Below are positions 8,478-18,399 of a stretch of 50,088 bases of DNA, piece after piece. Position 1 is the first letter of the stretch. Every line of letters starts with the position of its first letter. The notes under the pieces are model-generated. The model searched no databases. It was given only the letters and a program-made list of their open reading frames with translations, and was not told where the DNA came from. A program made the position numbers and the translations under genes. Origin of the DNA: Thiohalocapsa sp. (GTDB taxonomy: Bacteria > Pseudomonadota > Gammaproteobacteria > Chromatiales > Chromatiaceae); the NCBI RefSeq assembly GCF_022340605.1, contig NZ_JAJDNQ010000047.1, forward strand, positions 1 through 50,088, in the 5' to 3' direction.

Positions 8478-10142
8478 TCAGGCGGTCGTGTCCGCCTCCG
8501 GCGAATCCATGAGTACTGGTCCAAACGTCAAGCGAAAGCGGCCTTCCGTCGGCTCTTGGACAATATACTCCAAGCGCACGCCATTCGCTTCCGCCAACTC
8601 CCGCGCGATGTACAAACCGAGACCTGTGCCACTTGTCGACGTGGTGAAGAAGGGCTCGAACACTTGTCGGCGGTTCTCCTTCGGGATGCCCGGTCCGTCG
8701 TCCACGACCTCCAGGTAGGTTGTTCCGGATTGTGCGTCGCGCCCGGCGCGCAGCACCGTCTGCGCCGGCATGCCGCCGCGCGCGCCGTGCTTGAAGGCGT
8801 TGTCGCAGAGGTTGCGCAGGATCTGGCCCAGATGCCGCGTGTCGATGCGCAGCTGCAGCGATGCCACGTCGGTACGCACGTGCAGGCGATCAGCGCAGTC
8901 GGGGTGGTTGTCGCGATATTCGTCGGCAAAGCCTTCGAGCCAGGTGGCGAGGTTGATGTCGGTGCGCTCGGCGGCATGGCGCCGGGAGAGCTCCAGGATG
9001 CTGGTCACCGTCTCGTCGATGCGTAGCGCATTGCGCTCGAGGATGGCGAGCAGATTGGCGTCCGCCTCGGAGATGGTGTCGGATTCCGCCAGCAGCTGCG
9101 CCGCATGGGTCACCGACGACAGCGGGTTGCGGATGTTGTGGGCGATGCTGGCGGTGAGCCGGCCGAGGGCGGCGAGCTTCATCTCTTGTGCCTGGCGCAG
9201 CAGCTCGCGGTGATCGCGCAGGTAGATGAGTGCGCCGTTGGCGCGGCTCTCGCCGAGCAGCGTGAGGCTCGGCAGCACCTCCGAATCGCCGAGCTGCACC
9301 AGTTCGTCCTCATCCGCGCCGCGGCCGCCGTCGCGCAGCCGGCGCAGGAACCAGTCCCGCAGCGCCGGGGCGAGCAGGAACAGGCTGTCGCCGGGCTCCG
9401 CCTTTGGCGCGCCCAGCAGTTGGCGCGCGGCGTTGTTCAGCAGCAGCAGCCGGCGCTCGCCGTCGATGGCGACGACGCCCATGGCCATGCGCTGGATCAC
9501 GTACTCGTTGAGCCGTGACAGGTCGGCGATGTCGAGCTTGCGCCGCGCGGCGATGCGCTCGGTCTCGCGCAGGCGCCGCGTCATCACGTGCGCCAGCAGG
9601 GCCACGGCGAAGTAGGTCAGCCCGAGCAGCCCCGCCTGGGTGTAGGTGCCCGCCTGGGTGCCGACATAGAGCTCCGAGTAGACCTGCTGGGTGATGACGG
9701 CGAGCGTCGCCAGTGATGCGAACAACAGCGACAGTCGGCCCTCCATCAGGATGGCTCCGGCGATGACGGCAATGGCCGGCAGCAGGCCGAGACCGCTCGC
9801 GACGCCGCCGGCGAGATGCATCAACAGGGTGTAGACGACGATGTCCAGGAAGATCGCGAGCTGGATCTGCTGCTCACGCATCGGCCGCGCCGCGCCCATC
9901 ATCAGGCCGCCGACCAGGATCGACAGGCCCTCCAAGGCGAGGAGAATGCGCGCAGGGGTGGTGGTGGCCTCTGTCCCCAGCCAGGGCTGCTCTTCCGGAT
10001 AAGAGAACAGGAGCGCGAGCAGCGCCGCCAGTACCAGCCGGTACAGGAACAGCCAGGTCAGGGCGCTGTCCGCGCGGAACACCCGTTGGGTCGGGTCGCC
10101 ACGGTTTTGCCGGTGGCCGATCCCGGCAGGGTTGCCGGTCAT
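8478..10142 (-). CDS. pilS: Sensor histidine kinase PilS
   Basis: Membrane sensor kinase that phosphorylates PilR. The N-terminal 200 residues form about six hydrophobic helices (LTWLFLYRLVLAALLALLFS is the first). A PAS-like segment follows (IQRMAMGVVAIDGERRLLLL), then HisKA with the phospho-His motif SIAHNIRNPLSS. The HATPase domain has the N box DNAFKHG, DDGPGIP, and FEPFFTTSTSGTGLGL. I chose the ATG at 10142 (554 residues); the frame extends to 10247 but then overlaps the divergent sucC start. The SD-like GGAG before 10142 is very close to the start, so the start may be slightly different. Confidence 0.85.
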   Translation of the reverse strand: MTGNPAGIGHRQNRGDPTQRVFRADSALTWLFLYRLVLAALLALLFSYPEEQPWLGTEATTTPARILLALEGLSILVGGLMMGAARPMREQQIQLAIFLDIVVYTLLMHLAGGVASGLGLLPAIAVIAGAILMEGRLSLLFASLATLAVITQQVYSELYVGTQAGTYTQAGLLGLTYFAVALLAHVMTRRLRETERIAARRKLDIADLSRLNEYVIQRMAMGVVAIDGERRLLLLNNAARQLLGAPKAEPGDSLFLLAPALRDWFLRRLRDGGRGADEDELVQLGDSEVLPSLTLLGESRANGALIYLRDHRELLRQAQEMKLAALGRLTASIAHNIRNPLSSVTHAAQLLAESDTISEADANLLAILERNALRIDETVTSILELSRRHAAERTDINLATWLEGFADEYRDNHPDCADRLHVRTDVASLQLRIDTRHLGQILRNLCDNAFKHGARGGMPAQTVLRAGRDAQSGTTYLEVVDDGPGIPKENRRQVFEPFFTTSTSGTGLGLYIARELAEANGVRLEYIVQEPTEGRFRLTFGPVLMDSPEADTTA

Positions 10143-10245
10143 GCTCCGTGACAAGATTTCGCTCGCCTTTGCCAGTTGCCGATGGGTTGGCACAGAATAG
10201 CCGGATGAGCACTCGGCCCCCAGTCCATCGTCAGCGGACCCACCC

Positions 10246-11415
10246 ATGAACCTGCATGAGTTTCAGGCCAAAGCGCTGTTGGCGCGCTACGGTGTTCCGG
10301 TACCGCCGGGACGGGTGGCGCGCGGCGCCGACGAGGCAATGACGGCGGCCCGGGCGCTGGGCGGCTCGGCCTGGGTGGTGAAGGCCCAGGTACACGCGGG
10401 CGGTCGCGGCAAGGCGGGCGGTATCCGGCGCTGTGTGGACATCGCGCAGGTGGGCGCCGCCGCCGAGGCGCTGATCGGTTCACGGCTGGTCACCCATCAG
10501 AGCGCCGCGGACGGGCTGCCGGTGGTGCAGGTGCTGGTGGAGACGGCCACCGAGATCGAGCGGGAGCTGTATCTCGCCGCACTGGTGGACCGCGCCGCGG
10601 GCCGGGTGGCCTTCATGGCCTCCGCCGCCGGCGGCATGGACATCGAGACCGTTGCCGCCGAGACACCGGAGCGCCTGTTGCTGACCCGCGTGGACCCCGT
10701 CATCGGGCTGCTGCCCTGGCAGGCGCGCCGGCTCGGCTACGGGCTCGGGCTCGACAAGGCGCAGGTGGGCGAGCTGGCCAAGCTGATGCAGGGCATGGAC
10801 CGGCTGCTGCAGGCGGCCGATGCGAGCCTGGTGGAGATCAACCCCCTGGTGGTCGCGGCCGACGGTGCGCTGCTGGCGCTGGACGCCAAGGTCAACCTCG
10901 ATGACAACGCCCTCTACCGCCATGCCGACCTTGCCGCGCTGCGCGACCCGGCGCAGGCCGACCCGCGCGAGCTCGCGGCAGCCGAGCACCAGCTCAATTA
11001 CATCGCGCTCAGCGGCGACATCGGCTGCATGGTGAATGGCGCCGGCCTGGCCATGGCCACCATGGACCTGGTCCAGCTTCACGGCGGTGCGCCCGCCAAT
11101 TTCCTCGACGTCGGCGGCGGCACCAACGCGGAGCGCGTCGCCGAGGCCTTCAAGCTGATCCTCAGTGATGGCAGCGTGCGCGCGGTGCTGGTGAACATCT
11201 TCGGCGGCATCGTCCGCTGCGATCTCATCGCCGAGGGCATCATCGCCGCCGCCCGCGAGGTGGCGCTGGACGTACCGCTGGTGGTGCGCCTGGAGGGCAC
11301 CCGGGCCGCCGAGGGGCTGGCGCTACTGGCCGCCAGCGGCCTGGCGCTGACCACCGCCAGCAGCCTGGCGGAGGCGGCCCGGCTCGCGGTCGCCGCGGCG
11401 CGCGGACCCGCTTAG
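10246..11415 (+). CDS. sucC: Succinate-CoA ligase (ADP-forming) beta subunit
   Basis: TCA-cycle enzyme interconverting succinyl-CoA and succinate with nucleotide phosphorylation; the beta subunit carries the ATP-grasp nucleotide site. The 389-residue length matches SucC. It starts MNLHEFQAKALLARYGVPVP, with AQVHAGGRGKAGG (ATP-grasp glycine loop), LVEINPLVV, and GGGTNAERVAEAFKLI with NIFGGIVRCD near the C-terminus. It is divergent from pilS; a TTGCCA/CAGAAT pair with 18 bp spacing near 10169-10198 could be its promoter. sucD follows after 165 bp, a wider gap than usual that contains a GATTCG-type repeat. Confidence 0.96.
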   Translation: MNLHEFQAKALLARYGVPVPPGRVARGADEAMTAARALGGSAWVVKAQVHAGGRGKAGGIRRCVDIAQVGAAAEALIGSRLVTHQSAADGLPVVQVLVETATEIERELYLAALVDRAAGRVAFMASAAGGMDIETVAAETPERLLLTRVDPVIGLLPWQARRLGYGLGLDKAQVGELAKLMQGMDRLLQAADASLVEINPLVVAADGALLALDAKVNLDDNALYRHADLAALRDPAQADPRELAAAEHQLNYIALSGDIGCMVNGAGLAMATMDLVQLHGGAPANFLDVGGGTNAERVAEAFKLILSDGSVRAVLVNIFGGIVRCDLIAEGIIAAAREVALDVPLVVRLEGTRAAEGLALLAASGLALTTASSLAEAARLAVAAARGPA

Positions 11416-11448
11416 GCGCTGCGTGTTGGTCAGGTCTGTCAAGATCGA

Positions 11449-11482
11449 TGCCGATTTCGATCCCGATTCGGATTCGGATCGG
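11449..11482 (+). repeat. Short GATTCGG-type simple repeat between sucC and sucD
   Basis: In the 165-bp sucC-sucD spacer the hexamer-like words CGATTTCGAT, CCGATTCGGATTCGGATCGG run together as a degenerate array. It resembles in style the GTCGTT arrays at 20.2 and 44.0 kb but has a different unit. No coding content is seen here. Confidence 0.55.
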
Positions 11483-11580
11483 TGCGTTTTTCGTGCGTCA
11501 GCGTTGCCCTGGCAGGCTTTCTGCCTAGCGGCTCACGCTGCATATTTCTGCGTTTTTGGGCTACATCCGGGAGCACCGAC

Positions 11581-12453
11581 ATGGGTGTGCTGGTCGACGC
11601 CGACACCAAGGTCATCTGCCAGGGCTTCACCGGCAAGCAGGGCACCTTTCATAGTGAGCAGGCCATCGCCTACGGCACGCGGCTGGTGGGCGGGGTCACG
11701 CCAGGCAAGGGTGGTCAGCGTCACCTGGACCGGCCGGTGTTCGACACCGTTCACGATGCGGTAGCCGCCACCGGTGCCGATGCCAGCATGATCTACGTGC
11801 CGGCGCCCTTCGCCGCGGACGCGATCATGGAGGCAGCGGACGCGGGAATCCGCGTCATCGTGTGTATCACCGAGGGCATTCCGGTGCTGGACATGCTGCG
11901 CGTGCGCGCCGCGCTCAGCGGACGCGACTGCGTGCTGATTGGCCCCAATTGCCCCGGCATCATCACCCCGGGGGCGTGCAAGATCGGCATCATGCCGGGC
12001 CCCATTCACAGCCCGGGGCGTGTCGGCATCGTCTCCCGGTCGGGCACGCTGACCTACGAGGCGGTGCACCAGACCAGTGTCGCCGGTCTCGGCCAGAGCA
12101 CCTGCATCGGCATTGGCGGCGACCCGATCGGGGGGCTGGACTTCATCGACTGCCTGGCGCTGTTCGAGGACGACCCGCAGACCGAGGCGGTGCTGCTGGT
12201 GGGGGAGATCGGCGGCGATGCCGAGGAGCGGGCCGCCGCCCACATCGCCGAGCGGATCACAAAGCCAGTGGTGGCCTACATCGCCGGTGTCACGGCACCG
12301 CCGGGCAAGCGCATGGGCCATGCCGGGGCCATCGTCAGCGGCGGTGCCGGCACCGCCGAGGGCAAGTATCGCGCCCTCGACCACGCCGGCGTCACCACGG
12401 TCCGCTCGCCGGCGGAGATGGGCGCGGCGGTCGCCGCGGCCTTGAGCGGCTGA
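11581..12453 (+). CDS. sucD: Succinate-CoA ligase (ADP-forming) alpha subunit
   Basis: Partner of SucC; carries the CoA-binding domain and the phosphohistidine. The start at 11581 ([20 protein letters not shown]) has GGGAG a few bases upstream and gives 290 residues, the family norm. The open frame extends 33 codons further upstream but without family similarity. Visible signatures are [13 protein letters not shown], the CoA-domain [24 protein letters not shown], and the active-site region [20 protein letters not shown] containing the phosphorylated His. Confidence 0.96.
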   Translation: MGVLVDADTKVICQGFTGKQGTFHSEQAIAYGTRLVGGVTPGKGGQRHLDRPVFDTVHDAVAATGADASMIYVPAPFAADAIMEAADAGIRVIVCITEGIPVLDMLRVRAALSGRDCVLIGPNCPGIITPGACKIGIMPGPIHSPGRVGIVSRSGTLTYEAVHQTSVAGLGQSTCIGIGGDPIGGLDFIDCLALFEDDPQTEAVLLVGEIGGDAEERAAAHIAERITKPVVAYIAGVTAPPGKRMGHAGAIVSGGAGTAEGKYRALDHAGVTTVRSPAEMGAAVAAALSG

Positions 12454-12463
12454 TTATGGGCGC

Positions 12464-12524
12464 GGCCCGTGCGGGAGCGGCTTGTGGGAGCGGCACTCTC
12501 GGTGCCGCGACCGGCGCGCCTTGA
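12464..12524 (+). repeat. Dispersed GTGGGAGCGGCAC/GGTGCCGCGACC repeat, single copy
   Basis: The spacer between sucD and glnB has two GGGAGCGGC words followed by GCACTCTCGGTGCCGCGACC. The same element occurs twice at 45.8-46.05 kb between gnd and zwf. The inner part GGCAC(N)GGTGCC is an inverted repeat able to form a hairpin. It probably belongs to a REP-like family. Confidence 0.65.
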
Positions 12525-13013
<489 letters not shown>

Positions 13014-13345
13014 GAGCCGCGACCGCCGGCCGGGGTTCGGGCAGCTTAGCTTATCCGGCCGTTTGGACTCGACGGCATCCCCAACTTGCCCGCCTGGCTC
13101 GCCCGCCTGGCTCATCCGCCTGGCTTAGCGGCCCGGCTGATCGTCTGGCTCACCCGGCCAGCTCAGCCCAGCCGCCTTGGTCCAGCCGGCCTGGCTCACC
13201 CACCCGGCAGCTCACCGGCCCCGTTCAGCCTGACGGCGCACCGGCGCATGGACCTGCGTCGGTGAATCCGGGCCGGCCGGTCCGGGGCATGGCGGCGGCG
13301 CGGGGTGTCTCGCCGGCGCCGGCGCCGGCCCGGATGTGGCCGGCA
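13014..13345. other. 332-bp spacer between glnB and bamD, repeat-filled
   Basis: Between the convergent glnB and bamD genes. Its middle is a degenerate tandem array listed separately. The rest is GC-rich with GCCGGC runs next to the bamD end. No open frame with family features and no clear terminator with a T-run was seen. Confidence 0.6.
13088..13215 (+). repeat. Degenerate tandem array, unit about 12-13 bp (CCGCCTGGCTCAT)
   Basis: Starting at 13088, the unit CCCGCCTGGCTCG / CCCGCCTGGCTCA / TCCGCCTGGCTTA / GCGGCCCGGCTGA is repeated, then decays (CGTCTGGCTCA, CCCGGCCAGCTCA, CCGGCCTGGCTCA, CCGGCAGCTCA). Copies are adjacent with no spacers, so this is a minisatellite, not a CRISPR. It lies between convergent genes. 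Confidence 0.75.
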
Positions 13346-14164
13346 TTAGTTCTCGTCCAGTCCCAGATAATTCCAGAGGCGCCGGCTCAAGCTGACCTCG
13401 CCCGGCGGGGTGGTTTCCTTGACGAACCGCCCCTCGCGGCGGTTCAGCTCCAGCACGCGGGTGGCATCCGCCGCCAAGTCTTTCTTGCCGAGTCGATCGT
13501 AGGCATCGATCAGTACCTCCAGCGCCTCCTCCACCGCGGGCGTGCGCTGGAAGCGCTCGATCACGTACTGCGCCCGGTTGGCGGCCGCCAGGTAGGCGCC
13601 GCGCTTCATGTAGTAGCGCGCTACGTTCACCTCGCTCTGGGCGAGGTTGTTGCGCAGGTAGAGCATGCGTTGGCGTGCGTCCGCGGCATACTTGCTGTTC
13701 GGGAAGCGCCGCACCAACTCGGCGAAGTCCTCGAACGCGTCTAGCGCGGAACCCGGATCGCGCTGTGACTGATCGGTTGGCAGGAGGCGGTCCACGAAGC
13801 CGACGCTGCGGTTGTAGTTGACGATGCCTTTCAGGTAGTAGGCATAGTCCACGTACGGATTCTGCGGATACAGCTTGATGAAGCGGTCCGCGGCGGCGAT
13901 GGCCTCCTCGGGCTCTTCCGCCTTGTAGTGGGCGTAGGCGACATCCAATTGCCCCTGCATCGCATAGCGACCGAAGGGGTAGCGGGTCTCGAGCTTCTCG
14001 TAGAGCTCGATCGCGCGTTTGTAGTCGCCCGAGTCCAGTTCCTTGGCGGCCTTGTTATAGAGCTCGGCGGCGCTCCAGCCCTCGGTCTCATCGTAGTCTT
14101 TGCCGATGATGCCGCAGCCGGAAAGACCGATAGCGAGCAGAAAGATTAGCAGGGCTGCGCGCAT
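13346..14164 (-). CDS. bamD: Outer-membrane assembly lipoprotein BamD
   Basis: Essential lipoprotein of the beta-barrel assembly (BAM) complex, on the periplasmic face of the outer membrane. The chosen start at 14164 gives a classic lipoprotein signal: MRAALLIFLLAIG then lipobox LSGC. The mature part is a chain of TPR-like helices (WSAAELYNKAAKELDSGDYK, IELYEKLETRYPFG, EEAIAAADRFIKLYPQNPYV, YVIERFQRTPAVEEAL). Length 272 matches the family. It is divergent from rluD with only 51 bp between starts, the arrangement conserved in many gammaproteobacteria. Confidence 0.95.
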   Translation of the reverse strand: MRAALLIFLLAIGLSGCGIIGKDYDETEGWSAAELYNKAAKELDSGDYKRAIELYEKLETRYPFGRYAMQGQLDVAYAHYKAEEPEEAIAAADRFIKLYPQNPYVDYAYYLKGIVNYNRSVGFVDRLLPTDQSQRDPGSALDAFEDFAELVRRFPNSKYAADARQRMLYLRNNLAQSEVNVARYYMKRGAYLAAANRAQYVIERFQRTPAVEEALEVLIDAYDRLGKKDLAADATRVLELNRREGRFVKETTPPGEVSLSRRLWNYLGLDEN

Positions 14165-14215
14165 CGACGCCCCGTGGCAGGTTGCAACAAAGCCCAGCAT
14201 TGTAGCGAATCTTAG

Positions 14216-15220
14216 GTGAGTGACACAGAACAGCTATCCGTCGACGGTGACGACGCCGACTTGACGGACACGGCGTCCGACACGCGAGGCACTTTCATCG
14301 ACAGGGTGCTCAGTATCGCCCCGTCGCATGCCGGCCAGCGTCTCGACCAGGTACTGGCCGGGCGTCTGCCGGATTTCTCCCGCGGGCGCATCCAGGGCTG
14401 GATCGACACCGGCATGGTAGAGCTCGATGGGCGGCCGACCAAGCGCAGCGCCCGGGTCCTCGGCGGCGAGCGCGTGCGCATTCGCGCCTGGCTCCCGGAC
14501 CTGGAGGCGCACGCCCCCGAGGCCATGGACCTCGATGTCGTGTACGAGGATGCGCACCTGTTGGCCATCGACAAGCCGGCCGGGCTGGTGGTGCACCCGG
14601 CCGCCGGCAATTGGTCGGGCACCCTGCTGAACGGGCTGCTGCACCACGCGCCCGCGCTGGCCGCGCTGCCGCGCTGCGGCATCGTGCATCGGCTCGACAA
14701 GGATACGAGCGGTCTCTTGGTGGTGGCGAAGACACTGCTGGCACACAAGTCGCTCGTGGATCAGCTGCGCGAGCGCACCGTCGTCCGCGAGTATCGTGCG
14801 CTGGCGGTGGGCGAGCTCAGCGCCGGCGGCACGGTCGATGCGCCCATTGGGCGCCACCCGGTGCGGCGGACGGCGATGGCGGTGGTGGGCTCGGGCAAGC
14901 CTGCCGTCACCGACTACCGGGTGCTGGCGCGCTACGCCGGCTACACGCTGCTCGCCGTGCGCCTCAAGACCGGGCGCACCCATCAGATCCGGGTGCACAT
15001 GGCCCACATCGGTCATCCGCTGGTGGGCGATCCGGTGTATGGCAGACGTGCCGTGGCTGGCAACGCCGCGCCGCACTCCTTTCCGCGCCAGGCATTGCAT
15101 GCCATCCGGCTCGGCCTGGTGCATCCGCAGACCGGCACGCCCATGGCCTGGGAGGTGCCGATGGCGGCCGACCTTGCGTCGTTGCTGACCGTGCTCGAGG
15201 CCCGCCATGACCACCGATGA
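14216..15220 (+). CDS. rluD: 23S rRNA pseudouridine synthase RluD
   Basis: Makes pseudouridines in helix 69 of 23S rRNA (positions 1911/1915/1917 in E. coli). An S4 RNA-binding domain (about 38-95: GQRLDQVLAGRLPDFSRGRI) precedes the RluA-type catalytic domain with YEDAHLLAIDKPAGLVVHP and the motif HRLDKDTSGLLVV, whose Asp161 is the expected catalytic residue. KTGRTHQIRVHMAHIGHPLV is also typical. The start is a GTG at 14216; no better ATG lies in the short spacer. It overlaps pgeF by 14 bp, implying co-translation. Confidence 0.94.
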   Translation: MSDTEQLSVDGDDADLTDTASDTRGTFIDRVLSIAPSHAGQRLDQVLAGRLPDFSRGRIQGWIDTGMVELDGRPTKRSARVLGGERVRIRAWLPDLEAHAPEAMDLDVVYEDAHLLAIDKPAGLVVHPAAGNWSGTLLNGLLHHAPALAALPRCGIVHRLDKDTSGLLVVAKTLLAHKSLVDQLRERTVVREYRALAVGELSAGGTVDAPIGRHPVRRTAMAVVGSGKPAVTDYRVLARYAGYTLLAVRLKTGRTHQIRVHMAHIGHPLVGDPVYGRRAVAGNAAPHSFPRQALHAIRLGLVHPQTGTPMAWEVPMAADLASLLTVLEARHDHR

Positions 15221-15971
15221 GCTCATCCTGCCGGACTGGCCGGCGCCCGCCAACGTCCGCGCCTGCACCAGCACACGCCGCGGCGGGGTCAGTGGTGGCC
15301 CGTTCGCGTCGCTGAACCTCGCCGCGCACGTCGGCGACGACGCTGCGGCCGTGGCTGCCAACCGACGGCGTCTGCGTGCTGTGCTGGACCTCCCGGCCGA
15401 GCCGCTGTGGCTGTCTCAGGTGCATGGCTGCGAGGCGGTGTCGGCGGACCGCGGCCCTGCCGCGGCCCGCGGTGAGCCGCCGGTGGCCGACGCGGCGGTG
15501 AGCCGGGCGCCTGGCCGTGTGTGCGCCGTGCTCACTGCGGACTGTCTGCCGCTCCTGCTGTGCGACCGCGCTGGCACCACCTGCGCGGCGGTGCACGCCG
15601 GCTGGCGGGGGCTGCATCGGGGGGTTATCGAGGCGACACTGGCGCGGCTCGGCGTGCCCGGGTCCGAGCTTCTGGCCTGGCTCGGCCCCGCCATCGGTCC
15701 GGCGCGCTTCGAGGTTGGGCCGGAGGTGCGCGCGGCCTTCCTGCAACAGGACGCGGCGGCCGCGTCGGCGTTCCGCGCGGGTGCCGGCGATCGCTGGCTT
15801 GCGGACCTCTACGCGCTGGCCCGGCTGCGGCTCTCCGCGGCGGGGGTCAGCGCCGTCAGTGGCGGCGACCTCTGTACCCTGAGCGATCGGGAGCGCTTCT
15901 TCTCGTATCGGCGCGACGGGCGCACGGGGCGCATGGCGACGCTGATTTGGCTCACGAGGAGCGCCGGTTGA
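15207..15971 (+). CDS. pgeF: Peptidoglycan editing factor / LACC1-type PgeF (YfiH)
   Basis: A member of the YfiH/LACC1 family: purine nucleoside-active enzymes, and in E. coli an editor that removes misincorporated residues from peptidoglycan precursors. It has 254 residues. Family marks are CTSTRRGGVSGGPFASLNLA at the N-terminus, LSQVHGCEAV (metal/active-site His), VLTADCLPLLLCD, AAVHAGWRGLHRGV, and WLGPAIGPARFEVG. The His and Cys of the metal/active site (QVHG, ADCLP, VHAGWRG) are all present. Its ATG lies within the rluD 3' end, matching the conserved rluD-pgeF pair. Confidence 0.93.
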   Translation: MTTDELILPDWPAPANVRACTSTRRGGVSGGPFASLNLAAHVGDDAAAVAANRRRLRAVLDLPAEPLWLSQVHGCEAVSADRGPAAARGEPPVADAAVSRAPGRVCAVLTADCLPLLLCDRAGTTCAAVHAGWRGLHRGVIEATLARLGVPGSELLAWLGPAIGPARFEVGPEVRAAFLQQDAAAASAFRAGAGDRWLADLYALARLRLSAAGVSAVSGGDLCTLSDRERFFSYRRDGRTGRMATLIWLTRSAG

Positions 15972-16153
15972 AGGTGCGGGTGCGCGGAATTCCCGGGCTC
16001 GCCGGCGGTCAAAACCCGGCATTTACTCCCGGCGTGATCGGCGGATAGCCCGCTGTGTCGTTGAACTTATTGGGATCTATCGTTACTGTCGGTGCTTGGA
16101 CGGTGCTTCCGACACTGCCGTCCACGACGCCCGAATCCTTACCGAGCCCATCG

Positions 16154-18397
16154 ATGGCTGAGACAAGCATGCTGCGATTCTTCTCCTTTCCCGGTCGCTC
16201 CGCCGCCGGCTACCCGCCGGTCCACCACAACGCCGGTGCAGGCGGCACGCGAGACACCTCCACCGCGGGCGGTCCGGGGTCGCGCTGGCCGCGCCACCGG
16301 CGCTTGGGCGTCCTGCTGGTGCTGGCAGCGGTCTGGCTGTGCGTCTCCTGTGCCGCGGTGGCGGAGTTCACGCCCGTCGGCATGTCCGAGCTGTTCCCGT
16401 CGGAACGCCAGGCCAAGACCACGCTGGTTATCAATAAGGTCCTGGAGCGGTTCCACTACCGCAACTTCCATCTCGACGACGACTTTGCGCGGAACACACT
16501 GCTCAATTATTTCGAAGACCTCGACCCGAACCGCTCCTTCTTCCTCGACCGCGACGTGGAGCGCTTCACCCGCGGCGCGGACCGGCTCGACGACGACCTG
16601 AGCCAGGGTCGACTCGACGTTGCCTTCGACATCTTCCGCGTCTATCGCATGCGCGTGGACAGCCGCATCGAGTACGCGCTGTCGCTGCTGAGCCAGAAGT
16701 TCGATTTCGATCGCCCGGAGACCTACCTCTTCGACCGCGAGCACGCCGACTGGGCCAAGAGCGACGCCGAACTGGACGCCATCTGGCGCAAGCGTGTCAA
16801 GTACGACTTTCTGACCTTGAAACTCGCCGACGATCCGGACGACCAGATCCGTGACCAGCTGCGCAAGCGCTATGAGGGCATTTCCCGGCGCATCCACCAG
16901 TTCACAGCCGACGATGTCTACGAGGCCTTCGTGAATGCCTACACGCGCACGCTGGAGCCGCACACCAGCTACATGTCGCCGAGTACGTCGGAGAACTTCG
17001 ACATCAGCATGCGCCTCAAGCTGGAGGGCATCGGCGCCGTGCTCAGCGCCGAGAATGAGTACACCGTCATCCAGCGCACCATTGCCGGCGGGCCCGCCCG
17101 GCAGAGCGGCCAGATCGGGAGCGGTGACCGCATCGTCGGCGTCGCGCAGGGCCACGACGGCGAGGTGGAGGACGTGATCGGCTGGCGCCTGCAAGACGTG
17201 GTGGACAAGATCCGCGGGCCGAAGGGCTCAGTGGTGCGGCTCGAGATCCTGCCCAAGTCGGCGGGTTCCGGGGGACGCACGCGCGAGGTCGAGCTGGTGC
17301 GCAACGAGATCAAGCTGGAGGACCAGGCCGCCCACTCGTACGTCATCGACGATCTCAAGAACGCGCCGTCGCTGCGCATCGGGGTCATCGTGGTGCCCGC
17401 CTTCTACCGTGACTTCCGTGCCGAGTCCGAGGGCAGCCGCAATTTCACCAGCACCACCCGGGACGTGCGCCGGCTCATCAAAGAGCTGCAGGTGAAGGGC
17501 ATCAGCGGCCTGGTGATCGATCTGCGCGGCAACGGTGGGGGCTCTCTGGCGGAGGCGACATCGCTCACGGGGCTCTTCATCGACCAGGGCCCGGTGGTGC
17601 AGGTGAAGGACGCGCTCGGCAAGGTGGACGTGGAGACGGACCCGGACCCGGGCGTGGTCTACTCTGGGCCGCTGGCGGTGCTGGTGGACCGCAACAGCGC
17701 GTCCGCGTCGGAGATCTTCGCCGGCGCCATCCAGGACTACGGCCGTGGCCTCATCATCGGTGAGCCAACCTTCGGTAAGGGCACGGTGCAGACCCTCATC
17801 GACCTCGACCGCTATGTGCCCGGCAACGCCGAGGAGCTCGGCCGGTTGCGTCTCACCATGGCGGAGTTCTTCCGCGTCAGCGGCGGCAGCACTCAGCTCA
17901 AGGGGGTCGAGCCGGATATCCGCTTCGACCTGGGCCCGGAGACGGACGACCAGGGCGAGCGCTCGCTGAAAAACGCCTTGCCATGGGACCGCATTCGCCC
18001 GGCGCGCTATGCCAAGTACAAGCCGGTAGACGTCGATTGGCTGCGTCAGCGCTCGGCCGAGCGCACTCGGCAGGACGACGGTTTCCGCATGCTGTCGTCC
18101 CGCGGTCAGTTGCTCAGCGAGATCAACGGTGAAAAGGAGGTGTCGCTGCAAGAGAGCCAGCGTCGCCGCGAGTCCGAGCACCGGGACCAGGTGCTGAAGC
18201 AAGAGCGTGATCGTTTCCTCCTCGCGCGGGGCATCAAGCCCGTGGACGAGGACGCGGACAACGTGGATGAAGACGCCCTGGAGCGCCAGCAGGACGCCAT
18301 CGACCGCATCCAGTCAGAAGAGGCCGCGCGCATCCTGGCCGACGAGATCGTCGCGAGCAACGCGAGCGAGCGCCCGCGGGCAGCCATGCGCGACTGA
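16154..18397 (+). CDS. prc: Tail-specific (carboxy-terminal processing) protease Prc
   Basis: Periplasmic S41 protease of the Prc/Tsp type, which degrades tagged proteins and trims envelope proteins. A hydrophobic segment (LGVLLVLAAVWLCVSCAAVA, about residues 50-70 from this start) is the export signal, possibly with a lipobox-like VSCA. Next come the helical N-terminal domain (EDLDPNRSFFLDRDVERF), a PDZ domain (GIGAVLSAENEYTVIQRTIA), and the S41 core with GLVIDLRGNGGGSL. The catalytic Ser sits in RNSASASEIFAGA and the Lys in GEPTFGKGTVQT, followed by the C-terminal helical domain. The N-terminus is unusually long before the signal; the frame begins at a GTG at 16055, and the ATG at 16154 is a compromise. 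Confidence 0.9.
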   Translation: MAETSMLRFFSFPGRSAAGYPPVHHNAGAGGTRDTSTAGGPGSRWPRHRRLGVLLVLAAVWLCVSCAAVAEFTPVGMSELFPSERQAKTTLVINKVLERFHYRNFHLDDDFARNTLLNYFEDLDPNRSFFLDRDVERFTRGADRLDDDLSQGRLDVAFDIFRVYRMRVDSRIEYALSLLSQKFDFDRPETYLFDREHADWAKSDAELDAIWRKRVKYDFLTLKLADDPDDQIRDQLRKRYEGISRRIHQFTADDVYEAFVNAYTRTLEPHTSYMSPSTSENFDISMRLKLEGIGAVLSAENEYTVIQRTIAGGPARQSGQIGSGDRIVGVAQGHDGEVEDVIGWRLQDVVDKIRGPKGSVVRLEILPKSAGSGGRTREVELVRNEIKLEDQAAHSYVIDDLKNAPSLRIGVIVVPAFYRDFRAESEGSRNFTSTTRDVRRLIKELQVKGISGLVIDLRGNGGGSLAEATSLTGLFIDQGPVVQVKDALGKVDVETDPDPGVVYSGPLAVLVDRNSASASEIFAGAIQDYGRGLIIGEPTFGKGTVQTLIDLDRYVPGNAEELGRLRLTMAEFFRVSGGSTQLKGVEPDIRFDLGPETDDQGERSLKNALPWDRIRPARYAKYKPVDVDWLRQRSAERTRQDDGFRMLSSRGQLLSEINGEKEVSLQESQRRRESEHRDQVLKQERDRFLLARGIKPVDEDADNVDEDALERQQDAIDRIQSEEAARILADEIVASNASERPRAAMRD

Positions 18398-18399
18398 AT

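Noticed and set aside
13088-13215. Tandem repeats near glnB considered as a CRISPR array
   Set aside because: Units are 12-13 bp and adjacent without spacers; no cas genes.
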